Counted from the stretch's first letter, positions 46,702-55,830 are shown. The stretch: 64,000 nt of DNA from Bacteroidales bacterium SW299 (GCA_019550975.1 SDWH01000007.1:62001-126000); one strand, 5' to 3'. Program-made: numbers and translations. The notes: a model not told the origin generated them from the letters alone.

Positions 46702-48255
46702 ATGAAGAAAAAGTATTGTTATTATGGCGCTTTTCTCCTGCCTGCCTTTGTCTGTTGGCTGGCAGGATGTACGGACGAGTTCCTTCCTTCTCCTGCTGTG
46801 CAGATTGAACTGAAGGAGTTTGCGCTGGAGGAGGCTCAGGAGTTTTTCCGCAGCGAGGCGGAAAAGGAGGGCGCGCGTTCGCGTGGGGAGTCGGAGGTGA
46901 AGGCTCTTTCTCCCGGTGACTTCGTGCCTGACTGGGACGGTGCGGTAGGTTCTTCCAGCGGTGGGCTGGCCTGCTATGACGTTCCCATCGAGGCTGATTA
47001 CAGGTACAAGGCCGTCTATGCGGAGGAAAGGCACGGCACGGTGTCTGCCGAACGGGTGAGCGTGTACCAGAAGCTGATAATCGTGAAGGACGTGAAGTCG
47101 GAGCGTATGTCGCAGTACATCCTGACGCTCATCCCCTCGAAGGCGTATGACGCACGCTACGGCAGTTCCGTCTGCGACCGCTTCATCACCCGTTCGGACA
47201 AGGGCGGCTTCAGCGGCATCGCCGTCTATTCTTGCGTTTACTCTGCCTATACGGCCCGTGTGGACACCTATAAGGACGGCGTGAAGCGGGAGGGCGTGTT
47301 TCTTCTGGACGGGACGGACAGGAGCGTGTCGGATGCAAAAGCGGATTATGCCCGTTCGCTTGTTTCCTCCCTGCAGATATTGAGGGGCAAACGTCCTTTG
47401 AGCCGTGGGGAATATGACGGTGACTATTATGTGGACTACACTTATGATGACACTTACGATGAGATATATGACGGCGGCTGGTTTGATGAGATTGTCGTTA
47501 CTCCTGACCCTATATGGGACGGTGTGGGTGCAGACGGCCTTACGAATGACGAATGGATGAGCAGCACGAATCCTGGTGGCACTGTTGACCCTTCTCCTGA
47601 AGATGGCACATCGAATGAGACGGATGACGTTACCACTTCTGATGACGGAGGAAATCAGCCGCAGGCTCCTGAAGAGCCTGACGTGCAGCTTTCAGGATTC
47701 AATGCGAGTGAGATCTTTACCGTCAAGAATGCGATAAGCTCTTTGCAGCAGCGTTTTCCGAATCTGAATCTTAACGGATTGAATATTCAAAAAGGGGAAC
47801 GTTATACGCTTGGAAGTGTGGATGATGGCGTTATTAAGTTGAATTTGGGATTTTTCAATTTGCCTCTTATGTCTGATAAAGCAAGTGTGTTATGGCACGA
47901 GATTTATCATTTGCAGAGTAATCACAACGCAAACAAAGATCTCTTATCTGTGGATGAGAAATATAAGAATATTCCGTTATATATTGAAGATTATCTGAAA
48001 TATCAGATAAGGAATGAGTATGTTGGGATTGAAACAGAACTGTCTGATGAAAAATTAGAAGAGTATTATCTAAATTCTTTAGGCTGTAATCAAGTGCGTC
48101 ATTCAGAATTTTATGAGAATGAACTTGAAACTTATAAGGCGGAGAAAGAGGCGTTTCCGGACAATATGGTATCGGATAAATATATAGAAAATCGTCAATA
48201 TGCAGAATGGCAGTATGAAGAAGGGCTTCGAATAGCAAGAGAACATGGTTTCTAA
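46702..48255 (+). CDS. Module A: lipoprotein with zincin-like C-terminal domain
   Basis: 517-residue lipoprotein (lipobox ending LAGC, then TDEF). Residues about 25-240 form a conserved domain shared with modules B to E (for example YQKLIIVKDVKSERM, GGFSGIAVYSC, PLSRGEYDG). An Asp/Tyr-rich linker follows (about 240-330). The C-terminal domain, about 335-517, carries a metallopeptidase-like motif WHEIYHLQSNH (H399, E400, H403, H408) and a later YENELETYKAEKE (E472-E476). The DNA is GC-rich up to the linker and AT-rich after it. I infer a surface-anchored effector or protease, with the 48273-48686 gene as its partner. No family name is recognised; activity is unproven. Confidence 0.75.
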   Translation: MKKKYCYYGAFLLPAFVCWLAGCTDEFLPSPAVQIELKEFALEEAQEFFRSEAEKEGARSRGESEVKALSPGDFVPDWDGAVGSSSGGLACYDVPIEADYRYKAVYAEERHGTVSAERVSVYQKLIIVKDVKSERMSQYILTLIPSKAYDARYGSSVCDRFITRSDKGGFSGIAVYSCVYSAYTARVDTYKDGVKREGVFLLDGTDRSVSDAKADYARSLVSSLQILRGKRPLSRGEYDGDYYVDYTYDDTYDEIYDGGWFDEIVVTPDPIWDGVGADGLTNDEWMSSTNPGGTVDPSPEDGTSNETDDVTTSDDGGNQPQAPEEPDVQLSGFNASEIFTVKNAISSLQQRFPNLNLNGLNIQKGERYTLGSVDDGVIKLNLGFFNLPLMSDKASVLWHEIYHLQSNHNANKDLLSVDEKYKNIPLYIEDYLKYQIRNEYVGIETELSDEKLEEYYLNSLGCNQVRHSEFYENELETYKAEKEAFPDNMVSDKYIENRQYAEWQYEEGLRIAREHGF

Positions 48256-48272
48256 ATTTAATGTATGCAATT

Positions 48273-48686
48273 ATGAAAAAGTTAAAATTAATATGTATCT
48301 GTATGTTTTGTTTCTTTCCTTTTTTGTGCCTTAAAGCTCAGGATGTGGATTTCAGTCTTACACGGGAGGGGAATAAGGTGATTTACAAAGTTTCAAATCG
48401 TATGAAACAGTTTGTGGTGTTATACGAAACTTTTGTAGATATAGGCACAGGTTCTCATCTTTTAGTAAGGTATAAAAATGCAGAAGGAGAGATTAACGCT
48501 GAAATCCTGTCAGTGCAGGATAAACATTTTATAAGGGTGGATCCAGGTGAAAGTTATGTTCGTTCCATTGATATTTCTCGTTATGTTCAAAATGGAATTG
48601 TTGCTATCAGTGCTGTTGCTAATGTGTCCTTTGATGATGAACGGGGCAAACTGAAGATTGTCAGAATGGAAAAAGAGATTCCATGA
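48273..48686 (+). CDS. Small secreted beta-sandwich protein, candidate immunity partner of A
   Basis: 137-residue exported protein starting at 48273 (MKKLKLICICMFCFF), with a signal peptide ending LKAQ. The mature part begins DVDFSLTREGNKVIYKVSN and is predicted to be all beta, like an Ig-type domain. Related genes follow the zincin domains of modules C, D and E at 12, 16 and 6 bp. The close linkage and matched divergence suggest a specific inhibitor or immunity protein for the neighbour's C-terminal domain. This is inference; an accessory or adhesin role is possible. Confidence 0.6.
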   Translation: MKKLKLICICMFCFFPFLCLKAQDVDFSLTREGNKVIYKVSNRMKQFVVLYETFVDIGTGSHLLVRYKNAEGEINAEILSVQDKHFIRVDPGESYVRSIDISRYVQNGIVAISAVANVSFDDERGKLKIVRMEKEIP

Positions 48687-48706
48687 ACCTGCGGTGTGTA
48701 GGTATC

Positions 48707-48859
48707 ATGCGGAGCGGCACAATGCCGCTCCTGCTTTTCTGTTTGCTGGCATATTTCCATCGGGATGTTCCGGTAGACATGTCTTCGTTGTGGCGGATGG
48801 GAGCGGCTGTATCTGTCTATCTTGTTCTCCGGCTGTATCTGGAGAAACAGGATTGCTGA
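48707..48859 (+). pseudogene. 5' fragment of the O-antigen-ligase-like gene (after module A)
   Basis: A 50-codon remnant (MRSGTMPLLLFCLLAYFHRD...) matching the start of the intact gene at 58131. Identity runs for about 140 bp and then stops before a TGA. It contains the conserved palindrome GGAGCGGC/GCCGCTCC at 48711-48731. It marks the 3' border of module A and is the longest of the four partial copies. Confidence 0.8.
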
Positions 48860-48890
48860 AGTACTGGAACCGGTGAGAATATGACTTTGG

Positions 48891-50525
48891 GTGTCAGATG
48901 CAACGGCAATAATTGTTTATTTTTGCAGGCGGCATGTGCTGCCGCTCCTTCTGCTTCCCCTGCTGCTGTCGGGGTGCGTGGACGAGTTCCCGGTGACGAC
49001 GGAAGTTCCTTATGGCGGCGACGGCAAGGGTCTTTCCGTGGAGGAGGCGAAGACGTTCTTTGAAAGCTATGTGTCCGGAAAGGCTTCCCGTTCGGCTGGA
49101 CCGGATGAGCATGACAACGGGTTCTATATCCGCCGTCTGATGCTTCCGGTAGGCGAGTTTGTTCCGGGCTGGGAGGAGGGGCTTTCCACGGATGCCCCGT
49201 CCCTTTACAGCGTGGACGTTCCTGTACAGTCGGATTTCAGCTTCCGTGTGCTGCGTGTGGACAAGGGCAGCGGGAAGGTTTATCAGACGAAGTGCTGGCA
49301 CAAGCTGGTGGTCGTGAAGGATCCGGAGAGCGGCAATATGGGGTGCTTCATCGCCTTCTTCATTCCCGACAGGGCGTATGCGCTTTCCCACGGCGGCGAC
49401 ATCGGCCGTGTTTTGACGAACGGTGAGGAGATGGGCGACTATTCCGGGGTGAAGATCTATACGGCTCTGGATGGCCGCCGTGTGCGCGTGAACCGTTACG
49501 AGAACGGCAAGAAGGTCGAGGGCATCTACATTGACGGTGCTTCAGACAGGGAGGACTATATCTTCCGTATGCTCCATTCGGAGAAGATACTCGGCAGGGT
49601 GTGGCTCCAGCGTTCGCGTCCGAGGACGCCCGTGAGCCGCGGCGAGGACGACTGGGTTGATGACTTCTGGGACGACTGGTGGTACGGCACGTTCGATGAT
49701 GACTCGTGGTCTGATGACAGCTGGTCTGACGACAGCAACAATGACAGTGATAATCCTCTTGATACGAACAATGACAATTTTGTTCAGGTTGGTAATGACG
49801 GTTGGGACTATGATGTCTATTACAATTCGGACGATGACACCTATTATATCGACATAGACGGCGACGGCTTTGTTGATTCGGCCTATGTCAATGACGGTTA
49901 TGGCGAATCTGATTCCGGTGACGACTGGAGTTCGGGCGATGAAACCACGACTCCGCCGGACCCTGACCCTCTTCCTGATCCGGGAGATGCTCCGACTGAT
50001 TCCGGTGAGGGAGGAGGTGGAGGAAGCAATAGCGGAGAAACGAATAATAATCCTCCGGAAGAAGCCTCTTCCAAGAAAACTCCTGAAGAGATAAAGAGCG
50101 CAGTAAAGCAGGCTGTGAAGGATGTGATTGCTAAAAGAGGGCTCCATGTGAAAAGTTGCAATATGGGGGTTCAGAATGTTCTCAACATATTGTATGGAAA
50201 TACCGAATTAAATGATAAAAACGCCAATGATATAGTTAGATATTGGCAGAGTCATCCAAATAGTTGGGAGAAAATTTCTATGAGCCAGGCTCAGAGTTTA
50301 GCTAATCAAGGTTACCTTGTAGTTGCCGGATGGATTAATACTACAGGTGGTAGTGGTCATGTTGTGGTTATTGTACCAGGTGAAGAGCAATATAGTGGTA
50401 TATGGCAATGCAAGGTACCTAATAGTATGGATACAGGAGAGAATATGAGAACTTCTTCTCAAAAATTAAGTTATAGCTTTAGGTCGTGGATGAAAGATGG
50501 AATTGAATTTTTTAAATACAAATAA
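48891..50525 (+). CDS. Module B: lipoprotein with NlpC/P60- or Tae-like amidase C-terminal domain
   Basis: 544-residue lipoprotein. The only in-frame start upstream of the signal peptide is GTG at 48891, because the DNA here is a junction; expression is therefore uncertain. The lipobox is LLLSGC, then VDEF. Residues about 30-255 are the conserved domain, followed by an Asp-rich linker with an EF-hand/dockerin-like DIDGDGFVD. The last 145 residues or so have KSCNMGVQNVLNIL (C423) and GSGHVVVIVPGEE (H490), a Cys-then-His order 67 residues apart as in NlpC/P60 and T6SS Tae amidases. A peptidoglycan-cleaving toxin is a fair inference. Its first 1.1 kb is nearly identical to module E. Confidence 0.7.
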   Translation: MSDATAIIVYFCRRHVLPLLLLPLLLSGCVDEFPVTTEVPYGGDGKGLSVEEAKTFFESYVSGKASRSAGPDEHDNGFYIRRLMLPVGEFVPGWEEGLSTDAPSLYSVDVPVQSDFSFRVLRVDKGSGKVYQTKCWHKLVVVKDPESGNMGCFIAFFIPDRAYALSHGGDIGRVLTNGEEMGDYSGVKIYTALDGRRVRVNRYENGKKVEGIYIDGASDREDYIFRMLHSEKILGRVWLQRSRPRTPVSRGEDDWVDDFWDDWWYGTFDDDSWSDDSWSDDSNNDSDNPLDTNNDNFVQVGNDGWDYDVYYNSDDDTYYIDIDGDGFVDSAYVNDGYGESDSGDDWSSGDETTTPPDPDPLPDPGDAPTDSGEGGGGGSNSGETNNNPPEEASSKKTPEEIKSAVKQAVKDVIAKRGLHVKSCNMGVQNVLNILYGNTELNDKNANDIVRYWQSHPNSWEKISMSQAQSLANQGYLVVAGWINTTGGSGHVVVIVPGEEQYSGIWQCKVPNSMDTGENMRTSSQKLSYSFRSWMKDGIEFFKYK

Positions 50526-50527
50526 TT

Positions 50528-51202
50528 ATGAAAAGATTAGTTGTCTTATTTTTTATACTATGTTCATTTGAGCTTTATGCTAAGGCTCAGACAATGGTTT
50601 TCACTTATGATGAAAAAGGTAATATCGTTTCCTGTTCTAAATTTATAGAACCGTTTGATCAGGGACTTGGATTGGACAAGTATACGAACTTGACTTATAG
50701 GAAAGCTTTTTCAGCGGATGTTTCTACTGTATCAGGAGCAATGTATAAGGTGGAAGGATTTCGTTTGGACGGATATGGATGGGAAGGAGAACCGGGAGAC
50801 TACCATTTGATAAGAATAGAGAAAGATGGGAATGAGATTTTTGAGCAAATATGTATTCTTGGATGGATTTATTTTCCGGACGATTTACCTTCCTCCAATG
50901 TGGCGGATAGACGATTTTTTGTTTATCCTTTAAAAGATAATTCTTTAGCCTTGTTTTTTTGTGGGACAATCATGTCAAGTCAATCGCCCCAGTTGACTAT
51001 TGTGTGTGTGCAAGAAAATAAAGGGACATTGGTTTTTAACAAGCCTTCCTATGTAAATAAGATAGAGAAAGACGGCGATGAAATAAACTTTATATTGCAG
51101 TCAAATACCTTGGAGTATTTGGATATAAATAGCAGTGAGCCGATAAATCCGCCGGAACTGCATACGCTGACGTTGAAGGATGGTATGATCTATTACAAGT
51201 GA
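50528..51202 (+). CDS. Secreted protein, candidate immunity partner of module B
   Basis: 224-residue exported protein with a signal peptide ending YAKAQ. It is beta-rich and not similar to the 140-residue partners of the zincin modules, as expected if its partner domain differs. It starts 2 bp after the module B stop, so it is co-translated. Its periplasmic location is where inhibition of a cell-wall amidase would be needed. I recognise no domain. The immunity role is inferred from context only. Confidence 0.55.
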   Translation: MKRLVVLFFILCSFELYAKAQTMVFTYDEKGNIVSCSKFIEPFDQGLGLDKYTNLTYRKAFSADVSTVSGAMYKVEGFRLDGYGWEGEPGDYHLIRIEKDGNEIFEQICILGWIYFPDDLPSSNVADRRFFVYPLKDNSLALFFCGTIMSSQSPQLTIVCVQENKGTLVFNKPSYVNKIEKDGDEINFILQSNTLEYLDINSSEPINPPELHTLTLKDGMIYYK

Positions 51203-51299
51203 CAATGTCCAAGAAAGTAAATGCTTTTAATCTCATTATGATTCGGAGCATACTTTTGGTGATTCCAGTGGCATGATGAAACACATACAATACTCAAAA

Positions 51300-51980
51300 A
51301 TGAACATACAAACGAAGATGATTAGATTTTATTTTATGCTGTTTGCTTTTGCAATCAGCTGTGTAGGTGTTAATGCCCAGTCTTCAATGAAAGAAGCTGT
51401 GGACATGACGGAAGTGTTTGACTTGCCCTATAAGCGGACAAAATTGGGAGGTACAGGTTTCGGGTGTATGATAGACAATAGCAGAAATGTAGTTCCTAAT
51501 AAATTGTACACAAATGTGCAGTGTACAGAGTATATGCTTGCGGATGATTATGACACGATGCCGACTACTTATGCCAAGTTCAGGCTTCCTGATGCCGGCC
51601 ATACTTTGGTGGCCTTAGAATTGGGTGGAAATATTGATAATCTGACTGATGAACTGATTCTGGTTGACAAGAACTACAACGTGACGGACGCTCTGGTAGC
51701 GAAAGTATATGCCTTTCCCGGTACGATTGTAAAACAGTATTATATCAATGAGGATGGAAGTATAGTGGTAATCACACTGAAGCCTGTATCTTCGGCTTCC
51801 TTGTCCATGCTGGAATTTACGCAGTTTACGGGGCAGCGTGTAGACGAAACTTATAAAGTGGTGAACGGCAAGTTTGCACTTGTTTCCACGCGCAAGTATA
51901 AGGAGAAGGTTTATACTTATTCGCAATTGTCTTCAAAAACTTACAATTTATGGGACGGTAACGAGCAGCCTGTAGATTGA
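51300..51980 (+). CDS. Second secreted protein downstream of module B, function unknown
   Basis: 226-residue exported protein starting at 51300 (MNIQTKMIRFYFML); a start at the ATG at 51318 is possible. The signal peptide ends near VNAQ. The mature part is beta-rich with no named domain (TEVFDLPYKRTKLGG, EYMLADDYDTMPT). It is 97 bp after the previous gene and ends before a ligase-gene fragment, so it belongs to module B's cargo. It may be an extra immunity protein or a remnant partner of a lost domain. Confidence 0.5.
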   Translation: MNIQTKMIRFYFMLFAFAISCVGVNAQSSMKEAVDMTEVFDLPYKRTKLGGTGFGCMIDNSRNVVPNKLYTNVQCTEYMLADDYDTMPTTYAKFRLPDAGHTLVALELGGNIDNLTDELILVDKNYNVTDALVAKVYAFPGTIVKQYYINEDGSIVVITLKPVSSASLSMLEFTQFTGQRVDETYKVVNGKFALVSTRKYKEKVYTYSQLSSKTYNLWDGNEQPVD

Positions 51981-52003
51981 TTGTGGGAAAATATAGAACA
52001 GAT

Positions 52004-52043
52004 GATTGTTTTGTGGAGCGGTGAAATGCCGCTCCTTCTGCTT
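52004..52043 (+). repeat. Short 5' fragment of ligase-like gene (after module B)
   Basis: About 40 bp match the start of the gene at 58131, including the palindrome at 52015-52035 (GGAGCGGT, 5-nt spacer, GCCGCTCC). The match then passes into TTCTGCTTCACCTGC. That sequence also resembles the signal-peptide region of modules B and E, so this looks like the crossover point into module C. Confidence 0.65.
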
Positions 52044-52046
52044 CAC

Positions 52047-53254
52047 CTGCCGAACAGGTGAACGTGTACCAGAAGCTGGTAATCGTGAAGGACGTGAAGT
52101 CGGAGCGTATGTCGCAGTATATCCTGACGCTCATCCCCTCGAAGGCGTATGACGCACGCTACGGCAGTTCCGTCTGCGGCCGCTTCATCATCCGTTCGGA
52201 CAAGGGCGGCTTCAGCGGCGTCGCCGTCTATTCGTGCGTTTACTCTGCCTATACGGCCCGTGTGGACACCTATAAGGACGGCGTGAAGCGGGAGGGCGTG
52301 TTTCTTCTGAATCATACGGACAGGAGCGTGTCGGATACAAAAGCGGATTATGCGCGTTCGCTCGTTTCCTCCCTGCAGATATTGAGGGGCAGGCGTCCTT
52401 TGAGCCGCGGGGAATATGACGGTGACTATTATGTGGACTACACTTATGATGACACTTACGATGAGATATATGACGGCGGCTGGTTTGATGAGATCGTCGT
52501 TACTCCCGACCCTATATGGGACGGTGTGGGTGCAGACGGTATGACGAATGATGAATGGATGAGCAGCACGACTCCTGACAGCACTGTTGACCCTTCTCCT
52601 GAAGATGGCACATCGAATGAGACGGATGACGTTACTACTTCTGATAACGGAGGAAATCAGGAGCAGTCTGGAGAACCTGACGTGCAGTTTTCAGGGTTTA
52701 ATGCGAGTGAACTTCAGAAAGTAAAAAGTGCGATAACATCTTTGCAGCAGCGTTTCCCAAATTTGAATCTTAATGGATTGAGAATCCAAAAAGGTAAATG
52801 GAATGGGAATGGAGGGATTAGTAAAGATGGAACTATTTTGCTTAAAAATGGATACTTCAATTTACCTCTTGCTCTTGACAGAACTTGTGTATTGTGGCAT
52901 GAAATATATCATTTGCAAAATGGTCATAACGCAGGTGGTGAATCACATTCAATACCCAGATATGACCCTAAGGTAGTCCCTGAGGAGATAGAATTAAGGA
53001 TAAAAAATGAAGTAAAAGATGATTTCAACATAACAGATGACAACAGTAAAGAACTTGAATTATATTATCGAGATAGAATTGCAGTCATAAGTGTGATATC
53101 TTCTGAATATTATGAGAATGAACTAGAAACTTATGAAAAAGAAAAAGAATTATTTCCAGATGGTTCTATTTCGGAAGACTATAAAAACAATAGAGACTAT
53201 AATGTGTGGATGTATGAACAAAAGCTTATAGCTGCTCGTAATAATAATTATTAA
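52047..53254 (+). pseudogene. Module C: N-truncated silent cassette with zincin-like domain
   Basis: Open frame that matches module A from its Val-Tyr-Gln-Lys region onward but lacks the start codon, signal peptide and first 110 residues or so. The only upstream starts are internal GTG codons, and a stop lies at 52022-52024. The conserved domain, linker (ending about 52680) and a zincin-like domain are otherwise intact, with WHEIYHLQNGH (His codon 52898) and YENELETYEKEKE. The C-terminal domain is the closest relative of module A's. I read it as a stored, unexpressed cassette that could replace another module's tip. Expression from an unseen start cannot be excluded. Confidence 0.75.
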
Positions 53255-53266
53255 AGTGAATTAACA

Positions 53267-53686
53267 ATGGGAACTTATATAAAATATTTGATTTTTTTCG
53301 CTCTTTTGTGTTCGTGTGTAAATCTCAAAGGACAAGACGTGAATTTTAGTGTTGTACTGAATGGGAATATTGTAAATTATACAGTTCAGAACAATACATC
53401 AAAAGATATGTATATAATTCAACATCGGGAGCCAACTATGGAGAATGGTTCTCATTGTCTTATTACTTATAAGGATAAAGATGGAAATGTGAATTATGAG
53501 ATGTTACCTGTGATAAATAAATTAGCTGTTTTGATAAAGCCCAAAGAGTGTTACAATTATGATATTGATATTTCTTCATATAAGAAACAGGGAATTATTA
53601 GAGTTTATTGTAAGTTAGCCGTAATAGTTAAAGAGGAGAATGATAAACCTTATATAAAGAAGTATGATAAATATATAACTTTCTAA
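53267..53686 (+). CDS. Small secreted beta-sandwich protein paired with module C
   Basis: 139-residue exported protein (MGTYIKYLIFFALL, signal peptide ending LKGQ) beginning DVNFSVVLNGNIVNYTVQN. It aligns with the module A partner (DV(D/N)FS, GN.V.Y.V.N, GSH.L(I/V).YK, DIS.Y...GI) but has diverged, as have the two C-terminal domains. It lies 12 bp after cassette C. Candidate immunity protein; a gene kept open beside a silent cassette would protect against kin that express the effector. Confidence 0.6.
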   Translation: MGTYIKYLIFFALLCSCVNLKGQDVNFSVVLNGNIVNYTVQNNTSKDMYIIQHREPTMENGSHCLITYKDKDGNVNYEMLPVINKLAVLIKPKECYNYDIDISSYKKQGIIRVYCKLAVIVKEENDKPYIKKYDKYITF

Positions 53687-53721
53687 ATCATGTTAGGTTT
53701 CCTGCTTCAAGATTTTTACCG

Positions 53722-53919
53722 TTGATGGATTATGATTCGCAAAATAGAAGGTGGGTTCCGTTGAAAGAATTGCCGGCCGGGCAACAGTTCATACAGGTAT
53801 ATAATTTGACTCAGGCACTTGCGTGGAATGCAAGAAAAGCCCAGGTCTCTTTGGCGGTAGCTTATAGGAAGGACAATCGTTTTGAATCGGAACATTTGCA
53901 TAAGGAATTTGTTTTTTAG
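53722..53919 (+). pseudogene. C-terminal remnant of a partner (immunity-like) gene
   Basis: A 65-codon frame ending AYRKDNRFESEHLHKEFVF. It aligns with the end of the module E partner (KKEGKIEHLFQEKEFVF), including LP.G....F.L near the middle, but has no signal peptide or N-terminal half. It is best read as what remains of an earlier cassette's partner gene, left between module C and the next border fragment. Confidence 0.65.
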
Positions 53920-53943
53920 CTGTTTAGTTGGAAAATTATTTTA

Positions 53944-54005
53944 TTTTGCAGAGCGGCGCAATGCCGCTCCTGCTTCTTTGTCTGCTGGCATGTTTTCATC
54001 GGGTG
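53944..54005 (+). repeat. 5' fragment of ligase-like gene (after module C)
   Basis: About 60 bp match the start of the gene at 58131, with the palindrome GAGCGGC/GCCGCTC at 53951-53969. The match ends near 54005 and module D homology begins at about 54033. Confidence 0.7.
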
Positions 54006-54034
54006 TGTCAGGGCTCAGAAGTCTGATTTTGTGA

Positions 54035-55238
54035 GCAGAGGAAAGGCGCGGTACAGTGTCTGCCGAGCAGGTGAGCGTGTACCAGAATCTGATAATCGTG
54101 AAGGACGTGAAGTCGGAGCGTATGTCGCAGTATATCCTGACGCTCATTCCCTCGAAGGCGTATGACGCACGCTACGGCAGTTCCGTCTGCGACCGCTTCA
54201 TCATCCGTTCGGACAAGGGCGGCTTCAGCGGTGTCGCCGTTTGTTCGTGTGTTTACTCTGCATGCACGGCCCGTGTGGACACCTATAAGGACGGTGTGAA
54301 GCGGGAGGGCGTGTTTCTTCTGGACGGGACGGACAGGAGTGTGTCGGATGCAAAAGTGGATTGATTATGCGCGTTCGCTCGTTTCCTCCCTGCAGATATT
54401 GAGGGGCAGGCGTCCTTTGAGCCGCGGAGAGTATGACGGTGACTATTATGTGGACTACACTTATGATGACACTTACGATGAGATATATGACGGCGGCTGG
54501 TTTGATGAGATTGTCGTTACTCCTGACCCTATATGGGACGGTGTGGGTGCAGACGGTCTTACGAATGACGAATGGATGAGCAGCACGACTCCTGACAGTA
54601 CTGTTGACCCTTCTCCGGAAGATGGCACATCGAATGAGACGGATGACGTTGTTTCTCCAGATAATACGGAGGTGAATCAGAGTCCTCATAATTATAATGA
54701 GGCCGGTTTGTCTGATGTGTTACGGGCCGTTTCTCCAATATTGCAAGCCAAAGGGATTGATGTGAGCCAGTACAAAATACGTTTGAATGAGGAAATGTGT
54801 TGGTCAAATGCGAGAACGCTTCCTGACAATACGATTGAAGTTTGTCAAGAGTTCTTTAAGTATTCATCCAATGACCAGGCTTCCATTATTTGGCATGAAA
54901 TTTATCATGTAAATCATGAACATAATAAAGAAATGACTTCTTCAGGTGGACATATATCTTTATCAATGCCTCCGGATGAAATTTGCCTAAGTTTTAAGAC
55001 TTATCTGAATTGGTATTATAAAGATATTTCCGATGAGAAAGCTAGAGATGATTTTATCGATTCACATTTAAAAGGAGACTTAGATGTCACCGATATTAGA
55101 TCTTCTCAATGGTATCACAATGAGGTGGAAACTTATCAGGCTGAAAAAAATAATGGGATAGAGAAATCTGACTATTATGAAGGAATGGTTGACTTTCTGT
55201 TGTGGAAATATGGAGAATTAGAGAAATTGACAGATTAA
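54035..55238 (+). pseudogene. Module D: N-truncated, frameshifted silent cassette with zincin-like domain
   Basis: Matches module A from AEERHGTVSAE onward without start or signal peptide; a TGA lies immediately upstream (54032-54034). A tandem GATT duplication at 54359-54366 shifts the frame and creates a TGA at 54362. The remainder, open from 54339 to 55238, keeps the linker and a zincin-like domain with WHEIYHVNHEH (His codon 54894) and YHNEVETYQAEK. The C-terminal domain diverges sharply from A and C from about 54650 on. It is unexpressed as it stands, but the domain itself is intact and could be used after recombination. Confidence 0.8.
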
Positions 55239-55254
55239 AAATGAACAGAAAAAT

Positions 55255-55719
55255 ATGAGAACTATTTTAATTATAATATTTGTTTTGTTTCCGTTTGTGG
55301 CATTTTCACAAATAGAAACGCATTTGTCTTTTAACCGGACAGACCGGACGTTGGTTCTTGTTGTGAAAAATAGTACAGATAAATTGTTCCGCTTATGTCC
55401 TTATCCAAATCATGACCCTTATGTTAAATCTGGAGTCTCTTCTTTTGTGGTCTTGAAATATAAAGATGTGAGTGGAAAAGTGCTTTTTAGAAGATCGTTT
55501 TTCCTTTTTGAACAATTACCTATATCTGAATCTACAAAAGGCAAATTCCTTTTCAAGTACGGTGAAAATAAGTATGTTTACGACCTAAAGAAATTATATA
55601 AGGGTAATATAAATGATATTTATTCAGTTGATATCCATGTTCAGATAGAAGCTGTATCTTTGAAGAATAAGAAAGATGTTTACAAGGAAGTGATAGACAA
55701 AACTTATCAATTCAAGTAG
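55255..55719 (+). CDS. Small secreted protein paired with module D
   Basis: 154-residue exported protein (MRTILIIIFVLFPFV, signal peptide ending AFSQ), then IETHLSFNRTDRTLVLVVKN, again a short beta-rich protein. It shares the general plan but little identity with the partners of A, C and E, in line with the divergence of D's C-terminal domain. It lies 16 bp after cassette D and remains open although the cassette is broken, which fits a retained immunity gene. Confidence 0.58.
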   Translation: MRTILIIIFVLFPFVAFSQIETHLSFNRTDRTLVLVVKNSTDKLFRLCPYPNHDPYVKSGVSSFVVLKYKDVSGKVLFRRSFFLFEQLPISESTKGKFLFKYGENKYVYDLKKLYKGNINDIYSVDIHVQIEAVSLKNKKDVYKEVIDKTYQFK

Positions 55720-55757
55720 GGGGGATTGTCGCAATGAATAGCGGGCAATTTTTTATC

Positions 55758-55830
55758 ATGCGGAGCGGCGCAATGCCGCTCCTGCTTCTCTGTCTGCTGA
55801 TGTGTTTCCATCGGGATGTTCCGGTGGACG
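55758..55830 (+). pseudogene. 5' fragment of ligase-like gene (after module D)
   Basis: Starts ATGCGGAGCGGC like the fragment after module A and matches the start of the gene at 58131 for about 70 bp. It carries the palindrome at 55762-55782. It then fuses directly to the 3' end of the 45641-46693 gene near GTGGCAGGG. Confidence 0.75.

Noticed and set aside
52058-53254. Module C as an expressed gene starting at GTG 52058
   Set aside because: That codon is an internal Val of the conserved domain. There is no signal peptide, and a stop lies just upstream, so I call it a silent cassette.
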